Shown piece after piece: positions 51,071-59,332 of a DNA stretch of 64,000 nucleotides (positions are counted from its first letter, which is position 1; every line of letters starts with the position of its first letter). A program made the position numbers and the translations under genes. A model generated the notes under the pieces. The model was not told where the DNA came from. It saw only the letters and a list, made by a program, of their open reading frames with translations, and ran no database searches. Source of the stretch: Enterococcus saigonensis (lineage in GTDB: Bacteria; Bacillota; Bacilli; Lactobacillales; Enterococcaceae). The stretch spans positions 2,035,001-2,099,000 of the forward strand of contig NZ_AP022822.1 in NCBI RefSeq assembly GCF_011397115.1, written 5' to 3'.

Positions 51071-51739
51071 TTATCTTTCCTCCTGATCAATCGAGGACTG
51101 GTAATAACTATCATCTGATTTACCTCGCCCATGAGAAAATAAACGTTGCGCTTCTTGAATTTCTTCACGAATCGTCGACATCTCCTCGTCTAATTGATAA
51201 GCTGCTTCTGCTGCCCTTTGCAGACGAATTTTCATTTCTTCTGGGAAGGCTCCCTGATATTTATAATTCAAAGAATGCTCAATCGTTGCCCAAAAATTCA
51301 TCGCCAATGTTCGAATTTGAATTTCTGCTAAAATAATTTTTTCCCCATTTACCAATTGAACAGGATACTCAATCACCAAGTGATACGAGCGATAGCCACT
51401 AGCTTTTTTATTAGTAATATAATCTCTTTCAATAATAACTTTCATATCTTTACGGTTGCGCAATAATTGCACTACTTGATGAATGTCTTCCACAAACTGG
51501 CACATAATTCTAAGGCCGGCAATATCTGACATTTCTTCTTCCAGTCGTTCCATGGGAATATGGCGAATCTGACTTTTAGTGATAATGCTTTCCACAGGTT
51601 TAACACGACCAGTGACAAATTCAATCGGCACATGTTGATTTTGTTCGCGAAATTGTTTGCGAATCCCCCGCAATTTTACCTTTAATTCTGATACGGTTTG
51701 TTCATATGGTGCTAAAAATTTATCCCAATCTCGATCCAT
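51071..51739 (-). CDS. relQ: Small alarmone synthetase (RelQ/YjbM)
   Basis: This encodes a 222-aa single-domain (p)ppGpp synthetase, without the hydrolase domain of Rel. The motifs RHIPMERLEEEMSDIAGLR, KASGYRSYH and EIQIRTLAMNFWATIEH are visible. Such enzymes work as tetramers activated by pppGpp. It is the first gene of relQ-nadK-rluD-mgtE. Confidence 0.93.
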   Translation of the reverse strand: MDRDWDKFLAPYEQTVSELKVKLRGIRKQFREQNQHVPIEFVTGRVKPVESIITKSQIRHIPMERLEEEMSDIAGLRIMCQFVEDIHQVVQLLRNRKDMKVIIERDYITNKKASGYRSYHLVIEYPVQLVNGEKIILAEIQIRTLAMNFWATIEHSLNYKYQGAFPEEMKIRLQRAAEAAYQLDEEMSTIREEIQEAQRLFSHGRGKSDDSYYQSSIDQEER

Positions 51740-52104
51740 AATTATCCCTCAATTTTCTTTATTGCATTCAAGTAACATTTTACCACAAACCGCTTAAAAT
51801 CTTTATCCCTTCAAATTGAAAAAATATTCACACAATTCAATCGTATCAATTGCTTATCTTCTCATTTTATGTAAGAATAGGAAATCAATAAAATTATAGA
51901 TGTGAACAAAGCAAGATACATCGGCATAAAAAGTTCGGAATGATTCCCTTTTGAATCAAAATTAACTTCATAGTGTCATTTTTTTTAGTATTTTGACTAT
52001 TTGAAAATTACCTTCTTACTTTTACTTTCTTAGAGGTTTGTCATTTTTACCATGCTTTAACTTGCAGTTTCACACCTGAACACGTAAACTAGTGAGGGAT
52101 TATT
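51740..52104. other. Divergent region between relQ and the CYTH gene
   Basis: About 365 bases of AT-rich DNA with no convincing gene. A TAAAAT on the minus strand near 51782 may be the relQ -10, and TTGACT near 51995 a weak -35 for the CYTH gene. I see no clear structured RNA. Confidence 0.45.
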
Positions 52105-52686
52105 ATGAGTCAATCAACTGAGATTGAATTTAAAACGATGTTAAGTGCTTCTGATTTCAAGCGTATTATGACGTACTATCACGTTACAGAAGATACCATT
52201 GTCGAACAGACTAATTATTACTTCGATACAAAAAGTCATAAACTAAAAAAGTCCAAAGCTGGCTTAAGAATTCGGTTATTACCAACTTTTGCTGAAGTGA
52301 CGTTAAAAACACCACAACAAGAAGGATTACTGGAAACGACAGAACAGTTAACCTTAGCAGAGGCAAAAAAATACTTAACCTCCCAACAAATTCCCGCAAA
52401 TGGGCCAATTGAAAAAAAGCTTGCAACTTTAAATGTTGCCTTAAGTGAACTACACTTAATTAGTCAACTAACCACTAGACGAGCTGAGTTTGTAATTGAC
52501 GTCGGTTTGTTGGCATTGGATGAAAGTTTTTATCCACCAGAATGCCATGATTATGAATTAGAACTGGAAGTTAAAGATGCCGCAACTGGTCATGATGATT
52601 TTAAACAACTGTTAAAAACATTAGCAGTTACCTATGCTCCGGCAGAGAACAAAATTAGTCGGAGTCTTAAAAAAGTTCAAAGTTAA
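52105..52686 (+). CDS. CYTH-domain phosphatase-like protein (YjbK type)
   Basis: This encodes a 193-aa protein of the CYTH tunnel fold, with the EIEFKTML signature (ExExK) and acidic/basic strands (LRIRLLPTFAEVTLK, EFVIDVGLLALDE, YELELEVKDA). Relatives hydrolyse tripolyphosphate or thiamine triphosphate. The substrate here is unknown. In Bacillus, yjbK lies next to yjbM and spxH, as here. GAGGG precedes the ATG. Confidence 0.88.
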   Translation: MSQSTEIEFKTMLSASDFKRIMTYYHVTEDTIVEQTNYYFDTKSHKLKKSKAGLRIRLLPTFAEVTLKTPQQEGLLETTEQLTLAEAKKYLTSQQIPANGPIEKKLATLNVALSELHLISQLTTRRAEFVIDVGLLALDESFYPPECHDYELELEVKDAATGHDDFKQLLKTLAVTYAPAENKISRSLKKVQS

Positions 52687-52767
52687 AAACTATTTATTTT
52701 CATTTTTTCTACGTTTCTGCTAAGTTGAATTAGCGGGAAACAACTCAATTTGTTGGAGGAGATTTAA

Positions 52768-53424
52768 GTGATTGAAATTTATTTGTTTGTCAATCCTCTA
52801 GGCGCTATCTGTTTAGGTTCAGAGCAGCATCTGTGGAATTTTGTGCAAACATCAGAACAAAAAATCCAATTTAGGTTAATGCCTTTAGTGAATATGCAAA
52901 CAATCGATGCGATCTTAACACGCCAAGGAACAGCCAAACATGATATTGCTGCTAGAAATCAACTTTTTGAAAATACTTATTCTGCTGCTTTAGATGCCAA
53001 AGCGCTCCAACTGCAAGGCAAAAAGAAAGCCCGTGAATTTTTAATGCACATACAAGAAGCAGTTGCATGTAAGAAGCAAAAATATAGTCAAACTTTGGTG
53101 ATTTCATTAGTCGAAGCTGTCGGTGGTGATGTAGAGATGTTTAAAGAAGATCGCCGTAGTGATTTAGTAAAAACGTTATTCCAAGAAGATCAAAATATCG
53201 CCAGAGAAATGGGAATTACTACTCACCCTTCTGCCGTTGTTTACAACTATGCCTGTGAACGAGATTATGGTGTGTTATTAGAAGGCGCACAAGCATTAGC
53301 AGACATTCCTCGACTTTGTCAAATCGACCAAGAAAATTATCAAATTTTTCATATCGATGGTTACCTACAACGGAAAAATGAGCGTCGAGTTACACATGAT
53401 ACCAAACATCTAAAATTAATGTAA
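52768..53424 (+). CDS. spxH: ClpXP adaptor SpxH (YjbH-like)
   Basis: This encodes a 218-aa DsbA-fold adaptor that presents Spx to ClpXP for breakdown. The start is GTG after GGAGGAG. The N-terminus reads FVNPLGAIC, where YjbH of Bacillus has PLCPEC, so only one of the two CxxC cysteines remains. The long helical insert and the C-terminal thioredoxin part (TTHPSAVVYN) are as in the family. Its substrate spx is at 57273-57671. Confidence 0.82.
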   Translation: MIEIYLFVNPLGAICLGSEQHLWNFVQTSEQKIQFRLMPLVNMQTIDAILTRQGTAKHDIAARNQLFENTYSAALDAKALQLQGKKKAREFLMHIQEAVACKKQKYSQTLVISLVEAVGGDVEMFKEDRRSDLVKTLFQEDQNIAREMGITTHPSAVVYNYACERDYGVLLEGAQALADIPRLCQIDQENYQIFHIDGYLQRKNERRVTHDTKHLKLM

Positions 53425-53473
53425 TAAAAAATCTGAGATAACCGTCAAACTGACTTTTATCCCAGATTTTATT
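53425..53473. terminator. Bidirectional terminator between spxH and pepF
   Basis: AAAATCTG.GATAA and TTATC.CAGATTTT pair, with an inner GTCA/TGAC, and T or A runs on each flank. Confidence 0.85.
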
Positions 53474-53474
53474 T

Positions 53475-55283
53475 TTATAATGTCGTTACTAACGTTTCTA
53501 ATTCGCTTAGTCGTTGTTCAAACATCTTCATAGCATCTTCGATATAATCTGCTTTAGTCATGTCCACGCCAGCTTTTTTCATTACTTCAATTGGATAATC
53601 ACTATTTCCAGCTTTTAAATAATTCAAATAGTGATCTAGAGCACCATCTTCTTTTGCCAGTATTTTTTTAGCTAAAGCTGAGGCTGCTGAAAAACCAGTC
53701 GCGTACTGATAAACATAATAATTGTAGTAAAAATGCGGAATTCGCGCCCATTCCAATTTAATCTCTTCATCATTTTCTACATCTGGTCCATAATACTTGG
53801 TATTCAAATCTCCATAGTAATCACTCAAATACTCACTAGTTAAAGGCGTTCCTTTTGCATCTGCTGTATGAATAAAATGCTCAAACTCGGCAAATTGAGT
53901 TTGACGGAAAATTGTTCCTTTGAAACCATCTAAATAGTGATTCAAGACGTAAGCCCGTACTTTAGAATCTTTTTCTGTTTCTAATAAATATTCTGTTAAA
54001 ATATTTTCATTCGTTGTAGAAGCAATTTCCGCTAAAAAGATGGAATAATCTCCGTAAACAAATGGTTGATTACTACGCGTAAAATAGCTATGAACACTGT
54101 GTCCCATTTCATGGACTAAAGTAAACAATTGATCAAGAGTGTCATGCCAATTCATTAAAATGTATGGGGCTGTATCGTAAGCACCAGAAGAATATGCCCC
54201 ACTGCGCTTGCCTTTATTTTCAATCACATCAATCCATCGGCTTGAAAAAGCTTCTTTGACAATCTCATTGTATTCCGGTCCCATAATCTGTAGCGCTTCT
54301 TTGGCTTTTTTTACAGCTTGTTCATAAGTATAACTAATCGGTGCCTCACCAAGAACAGGCGTATACATATCGTACATATGCAATTTATCCGTCGCAAGTA
54401 ATTTTTTCCGTAAAGCAACATAGCGATGCAATAACGGCAAATGTTTATTAACAACTGTTACTAATGTATCATAGACACTTTCAGGAATATGATTATTACT
54501 TAAAGATGCTTCTCTAGCTGAGGAATACTTTCTTACTTTTGCTTTAAAATTGTGTCCTTTGACGTGTGAGCTTAATGTTTGCGCAAACGTATTACGAAAC
54601 TGACCATAAATACGATACAATCCCTTAAAAGCAGCTTCTCGTACATTACGATCAGTTGCCTCCATTAATTGACCATAGACACCATGGGATAATTGAATTT
54701 TCTCACCGTCACTGCCTTCAATTACCGGAAAAACAAGATCAGCGTTATTTAACACAGAAAAAATATCATCTGGCGCATTAAAAATCTCACTTGCACCGGC
54801 TAATAATTCTTCTTGGTCTGCTGGTAAAATATGGGCGCGGTTATCGACCATTTGTGCAACATAATGACGATAAATTGCTAGTTTTGGCTCTTCTTCAAAA
54901 TAAGACCAAATCTGACTATCAGACAATGTTAAAACTTCTGGCTCAAACCAAGAAATTGCTGCACTACTTTCTGCTAATAAACTACTAGCTCTTGCATATA
55001 GCCCTTGATATGTGGTATTACCTGTATCTTGGTCATTTTTCAAGTGACTATAAACATATAACGTTTCTATTTTACGATAAACAGTCAAACAAAATTCCAA
55101 AGCTTGTAAAAATGCTGTCGAACCATTCGCTAAGGTTCCTTTGTATTTATCTGCTTGTTTTAATTCTTCCTTCAACTCAGCAAAGGCTGTGTCAAAAGCT
55201 TGATCATTAGCAAAAATTGGTGTTAAATCCCATGTCATTTCTTCTGGCAAGCTCTCTCTGCTCGGTAATTGTGTTGTCGCCAT
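53475..55283 (-). CDS. pepF: Oligoendopeptidase F (M3 family)
   Basis: This encodes a 602-aa zinc endopeptidase of the PepF family, cytoplasmic, cutting peptides of about 7-17 residues. The HExxH zinc motif is in VHEMGHSVHSYF (about residue 388-394), with the downstream Glu in FLAEIAST. AGGAGG precedes the ATG. Next to coiA and mecA, as in many Lactobacillales. Confidence 0.95.
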   Translation of the reverse strand: MATTQLPSRESLPEEMTWDLTPIFANDQAFDTAFAELKEELKQADKYKGTLANGSTAFLQALEFCLTVYRKIETLYVYSHLKNDQDTGNTTYQGLYARASSLLAESSAAISWFEPEVLTLSDSQIWSYFEEEPKLAIYRHYVAQMVDNRAHILPADQEELLAGASEIFNAPDDIFSVLNNADLVFPVIEGSDGEKIQLSHGVYGQLMEATDRNVREAAFKGLYRIYGQFRNTFAQTLSSHVKGHNFKAKVRKYSSAREASLSNNHIPESVYDTLVTVVNKHLPLLHRYVALRKKLLATDKLHMYDMYTPVLGEAPISYTYEQAVKKAKEALQIMGPEYNEIVKEAFSSRWIDVIENKGKRSGAYSSGAYDTAPYILMNWHDTLDQLFTLVHEMGHSVHSYFTRSNQPFVYGDYSIFLAEIASTTNENILTEYLLETEKDSKVRAYVLNHYLDGFKGTIFRQTQFAEFEHFIHTADAKGTPLTSEYLSDYYGDLNTKYYGPDVENDEEIKLEWARIPHFYYNYYVYQYATGFSAASALAKKILAKEDGALDHYLNYLKAGNSDYPIEVMKKAGVDMTKADYIEDAMKMFEQRLSELETLVTTL

Positions 55284-55396
55284 AATTGAAACCTCCTGAT
55301 AGTTACTTAAACGAGAATTCCATATCCTCGATTACTCTCTATACTATCATAATTAGCTTTTTTTGGCGGCAAAAAACTTCTTTTACTTGGGGTATT

Positions 55397-56344
55397 TCAC
55401 TGGTTTGCTAAGCACTGACATTCTAAGTAGATTTCTTTTAAAATTAACTTTTGTGAGATTAATGGAAAATTCCACTGCCAATTGAGTTGGGCTAAACCTT
55501 GCAACCATTGCTGACAAGTTTTCGTACGTAAATACAAAAAACGGAGAAATAATAGTTCATGCTCAAAGAAAAAATGATAACGACTTTTGGTGTAACACCA
55601 AAAGGGCAAGTCCAACAAGTTACCGCTATTCAAATAAAAAAATTGTTGCAATCGCAAAAAACGTGGCTGCTGTTGAAATAGACGTTGGCGTAAAAAATGT
55701 TTATAGGACATGCTAGGCCAATGAGTTTTGCTAAGTGTCAACCCGAATAAATCAGATTGTAATGCTGGAACTGCATTATTTTCAGTTATATTTTGGCACT
55801 GCCAATTATACCCGTGTTTAAAATTCCAGCTCGTAAGATAATAGACCCTGAGCTGTTTTGCTTGAGTATCCAAATGCCATAAATACACTGTCTTATCCCA
55901 ATAACAAAAAGCTTTTTGCAACTGACTCAGCTGCTGTTTAGGGATAAAATTTCTCCCCACAATCCACCAAGGCTGATAATGAAAAGATTGATAGTTTAGT
56001 GTCCTTTTTTTCAGACGTTCCAATTCCAATGGTGAACATTGAAATTCAACAGCTGTTTTCATAAAAAGCAAATCTGGTCGTTGCTTTAATTGCGGCAAAT
56101 AGACTTCCAATTGACTATTCTTTAATCGTTTGTGGAGCCACTCTTTGCCAGTAATATGCTCTTTGGTTTCACCTTCTGACAATGTTTTACAGGATTCTTT
56201 TTGATAATGCGCAAAATGTGCGCATTGCTTTTTTCCTTGTTTTAAGCAAACCGGTCTCTTACAAACTGGACAATGATACTCCTCATCTTTTATTGCAGCT
56301 AAAGCAACGACAAACTCTCCTTTTTTATTTCTGGCGATTAACAT
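55397..56344 (-). CDS. coiA: Competence protein CoiA
   Basis: This encodes a 315-aa CoiA-like protein. An N-terminal zinc finger (CPVCKRP, HFAHYQ) precedes a nuclease-like domain (RPDLLFMKTAVEFQCSPL) with acidic catalytic residues, and a variable helical C-terminus. CoiA is needed for DNA processing in natural transformation of streptococci. Enterococci carry the gene but are not known to transform naturally. GGGGG precedes the ATG. Confidence 0.85.
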   Translation of the reverse strand: MLIARNKKGEFVVALAAIKDEEYHCPVCKRPVCLKQGKKQCAHFAHYQKESCKTLSEGETKEHITGKEWLHKRLKNSQLEVYLPQLKQRPDLLFMKTAVEFQCSPLELERLKKRTLNYQSFHYQPWWIVGRNFIPKQQLSQLQKAFCYWDKTVYLWHLDTQAKQLRVYYLTSWNFKHGYNWQCQNITENNAVPALQSDLFGLTLSKTHWPSMSYKHFLRQRLFQQQPRFLRLQQFFYLNSGNLLDLPFWCYTKSRYHFFFEHELLFLRFLYLRTKTCQQWLQGLAQLNWQWNFPLISQKLILKEIYLECQCLANQ

Positions 56345-56389
56345 TTTTTATCCCCCAAAAATAATTTACGCAATAATTTCACGATAACA

Positions 56390-56422
56390 AAAAAAGACCT
56401 GGAAAAATTCCAGATCTTTTTT
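56390..56422. terminator. Terminator between coiA and mecA
   Basis: AAAAAAGACCTGGAA and TTCCAGATCTTTTTT pair, overlapping the mecA stop. A and T runs flank both sides. Confidence 0.85.
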
Positions 56423-57074
56423 AGAAATAACGACGAGTGATTTCTAAAGCATCTTGTTCCATTAAGAGTTTGCCGTGTTCAGCTAATACTTCTGGTGTTA
56501 CTTGGCTCAGACGAGCAAACTCACTTAGACAAGCTAAGTAATCATCAATTTGATTTTTCAACAGGTATTCATCTGTAAAACGGACTTCCAAGAAATAAAA
56601 ATGATTTAACTCATAAAGATTACTTACAATATTTTCACTATCAAATTCATGAGCTAGTTGAATCATCTGTTCAAAATCTATCATTTCAAAGACATATTCG
56701 CGTTTAATATCTGTTGTTTCTTCTTCTGTTTCTTCGACTTCTTGTAATTGTTCGGCAATATGTTTTTTCAAGAAATCACTCACCTCTTCAGGGCTGCCAT
56801 CAGCAATTTGTTCCAAGTTAGTAAATTCTTCGTTGGGAATATTTTTACTGATAAATAACTCCAATCCATCACCCTTTGGTAAAACTTGGAAAGTAACAGC
56901 TTCACTGCCTTTGAATTCCTCGTTAACGTCCACTTCTTCTAAAATACTATAAAAGAAGCTTTCAATTTCATTGTGGTTACCTAATAAATCCAAAAAGGTA
57001 ATTCCCCGGGCAGCTAAATCTTCGCTTTTAATGAGAACACGAATTGTATTTTCGTTAATATGTTCCATTTCCAT
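56421..57074 (-). CDS. mecA: ClpC adaptor MecA
   Basis: This encodes a 217-aa adaptor. The N-terminal part (MEMEHINENTIRVLIKSEDLAARGITFLD) binds substrates such as ComK/ComX/Spx. An acidic linker (EVEETEEETTD) leads to the C-terminal ClpC-binding domain (MIDFEQMIQLAHEF, SVFARLSQVTPEVL-like end). The frame extends to 57179, but the ATG at 57074 has GAGGTG upstream and starts the family N-terminus. It lies directly after spx. Confidence 0.93.
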   Translation of the reverse strand: MEMEHINENTIRVLIKSEDLAARGITFLDLLGNHNEIESFFYSILEEVDVNEEFKGSEAVTFQVLPKGDGLELFISKNIPNEEFTNLEQIADGSPEEVSDFLKKHIAEQLQEVEETEEETTDIKREYVFEMIDFEQMIQLAHEFDSENIVSNLYELNHFYFLEVRFTDEYLLKNQIDDYLACLSEFARLSQVTPEVLAEHGKLLMEQDALEITRRYF

Positions 57075-57232
57075 CTTAGCTACACCTCGCTTTTCTAACA
57101 TTATAGCTACATTGTAACGGAACCTTATCAAATGTAAAGAAAAACCTCGTGATTTACTAAATCTTAAAAGAGTCCGCATAATATGGCTTCAAAAATATCG
57201 ATTTACTAAAAAAAAGAATGCATAAAAAATAT

Positions 57233-57263
57233 ACAAAAAAACTGCCACGCTTTAGCGTAGCAG
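57233..57263 (-). terminator. Terminator after spx
   Basis: CTGCCACGC and GCGTAGCAG pair (one mismatch) around TTTA, with a T run on the minus strand. Confidence 0.85.
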
Positions 57264-57272
57264 CCCTAAATT

Positions 57273-57671
57273 TTATAATCCAGCCATTAATTGTGCATGT
57301 CGTAATTCTAATTGGCGTACTTCTCTTGGTAAGAAACGTCTAATTTCGTCTTCGTTAAAACCAACTTGTAGACGCTTTTCATCAATCATAATAGGCCGAC
57401 GTAACAAACCAGGATTATTTTGTACTAAATCCAACAATTCTTTTAATGGTAATTCATCTAAATCAATATTCAATTTTTGGAAGACCTTTGACCGTGTCGA
57501 AATAATTTCTTCGGTTCCGTCTTCTGTCATTTGCAAAATCGCCTTTAATTCAGTGATATTCAAAGGTTCTGAAAAAATGTTGCGTTCTACAAAGGGAATC
57601 TCGTGCTCTTGCAACCACGCGCGAGCTTTTCTGCACGATGTACAGCTAGGGGAAGTATAAAGTGTCAACAA
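57273..57671 (-). CDS. spx: Spx family transcriptional regulator
   Basis: This encodes a 132-aa Spx/ArsC-fold protein with the redox switch CTSC at residues 10-13 and the RPI segment (LLRRPIMIDEKRLQVGF). Spx binds the RNA polymerase alpha subunit under disulfide stress. Its degradation by ClpXP requires SpxH, which is at 52768-53424. Confidence 0.94.
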   Translation of the reverse strand: MLTLYTSPSCTSCRKARAWLQEHEIPFVERNIFSEPLNITELKAILQMTEDGTEEIISTRSKVFQKLNIDLDELPLKELLDLVQNNPGLLRRPIMIDEKRLQVGFNEDEIRRFLPREVRQLELRHAQLMAGL

Positions 57672-58537
57672 CGTGTATCACTCCTTTTTATTATATAAGT
57701 AACTTCTTTGTGCATCACTTATAATTTCATCTGAGTTCATTATACCCAATAAAAAAAAAAAATACTACCCTTTTCTCAAAAAAAGTTTTAAAAAATTAAA
57801 GTTATCTTAATGACACATTCCTAAATTACTTACGTTTTCATTCGTTTTCACGTTAAAAAGATTAGAATTATCAAATTTAAATGCCATTTATTTGCTTATA
57901 TATAGCACGTTCAAAAAATGAAAAAATCAGTGTAACACATAGAGAAAATCCGTTATATAATTATGTCATTTCGTTTTTTAAAATTTGTTGTATTTACACT
58001 AATAAATTTGTCTAGACAAATTTATTAGCCTTTATCGCACTTTCAAAGACTATTTTTTGCAAATAATCAAAAAGAGGGCCAATTTCAAAAAAAAATGCGT
58101 TATTTTCTTTTGAAATTTATAGAACTATCTGTAATAAATTACTAACAAAAAATCAGTAGTAAGATTGTGAAAATATCATTTGAAAAACTATTTTTTTTAA
58201 TTTTTGTTGAAAAACGCTATTTTATAAAAAAGATTAAAACATAAAAACCCTTCCTAGTGTTTTTTGTCTTTTTTTCTTTAAATTAACTTAATTTTTGATA
58301 AATTCTCCCGAAAAATTATTAATACGTTTGTGCAATTTATTTTTTTAAATTACCACCAATAATTTTAAGTAAAAAGAACTGTAATAGTCTTAAGCTTATT
58401 AAACAAAGGTTGGTTCTTAATTAGGTAAAGAAAACCTTTATAAATCAACATTTTGCTCTTTTAAACAGCTATTCTTTTCGTTAGAATGAATCAGGATATT
58501 ATGAAATTTGCAGAAAATTTGAAAGGAATGGCCTTTT
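57672..58537. other. AT-rich gene-free region with a perfect palindrome
   Basis: 866 bases with no credible reading frame and very high AT content. It includes the palindrome at 57999-58028. A short frame MNQDIMKFAENLKGMAFFD overlaps the HAD start but lacks a ribosome site. Confidence 0.5.
57999..58028. repeat. Perfect 30-bp palindrome
   Basis: CTAATAAATTTGTCT is followed at once by its exact complement AGACAAATTTATTAG, with no loop. It is not followed by a T run. It could be an operator, a recombination site or a protein-binding hairpin. Confidence 0.8.
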
Positions 58538-59254
58538 TTGATTAACGCAATTGTTTTTGACGTCGATGATACAATTTATGATCAGCAACAACCTTTTCGC
58601 AACGCTGTCCACCGTATTATTCCTTTGGTAGAAGATGATGATATGTACGACCTTTATATCCGTTTTCGTTTCCATAGTGATGAAACGTTTTGTAAAGTTA
58701 CAAACGGAGAATGGACATTAACCTATATGCGCAACTATCGCATTATGGAATCTTTAAAAGATTTAGATTATCCCCAAATCACTGAAGACACTGCATTGGA
58801 ATTTCAAAAAATTTATGAAGAAGAACTCGATAATATCGTCATGCACGCTACCGTTTTAGAAACTTTAAATTTTTTAAAGTCGCAGGATATTCCTATCAGT
58901 ATTATCACAAACGGACCCACTGACCATCAGTATAAAAAGGTGGTGCAACTCAATCTCAATAACTGGGTCAAAGATAATAATGTTATTATTTCGCAAGCGA
59001 CAGGATTTGAAAAACCCGATCGTAGAATTTTTCAGCTTGCTGAAAAAGAATTCAATCTTACGGCAGAAAAAACATTATACGTCGGTGATAGCTTTGAAAA
59101 TGACGTTATCGGATCTAAAAGTGCTGGTTGGAAATCACTTTGGTTTAATCACCGCAATCGAAAAATTCCAAAAGGCAAACAAGCCATTCACGATATCGAG
59201 CTAACTTCATTTGACCAATTAGCACCAACAATTAAAGCAATTTTTGCTAAATAG
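58538..59254 (+). CDS. HAD-family hydrolase (YjjG-like)
   Basis: This encodes a 238-aa haloacid dehalogenase phosphatase. Motif I FDVDDTIYD, motif II SIITNGPTD, motif III KPDRRIF and motif IV YVGDSFENDVIG are all visible, with a helical C1 cap. Relatives of YjjG are nucleotidases; the substrate here is unknown. The start is TTG with AAAGGA upstream. A terminator follows. Confidence 0.88.
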   Translation: MINAIVFDVDDTIYDQQQPFRNAVHRIIPLVEDDDMYDLYIRFRFHSDETFCKVTNGEWTLTYMRNYRIMESLKDLDYPQITEDTALEFQKIYEEELDNIVMHATVLETLNFLKSQDIPISIITNGPTDHQYKKVVQLNLNNWVKDNNVIISQATGFEKPDRRIFQLAEKEFNLTAEKTLYVGDSFENDVIGSKSAGWKSLWFNHRNRKIPKGKQAIHDIELTSFDQLAPTIKAIFAK

Positions 59255-59271
59255 CATTCTTTATAATAGAT

Positions 59272-59315
59272 AAAAAGCAGATGGATTCTCTTTTAAAGAG
59301 TCCTCTGCTTTTTAC
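59272..59315. terminator. Bidirectional terminator between HAD and SNF2 genes
   Basis: AAAAAGCAGA and TCTGCTTTTT pair, with inner GGA/TCC and CTCTTT/AAAGAG stems, and T runs on both flanks. Confidence 0.85.
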
Positions 59316-59332
59316 TAGCGCTAACATTAATT

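Noticed and set aside
57075..57179. 35-residue extension of MecA
   Set aside because: Basic sequence unlike MecA; GAGGTG and the family N-terminus favour 57074.
58497..58556. Short frame (MNQDIMKFAENLKGMAFFD) overlapping the HAD start
   Set aside because: No ribosome site and only 19 codons; translational coupling is possible but unsupported.
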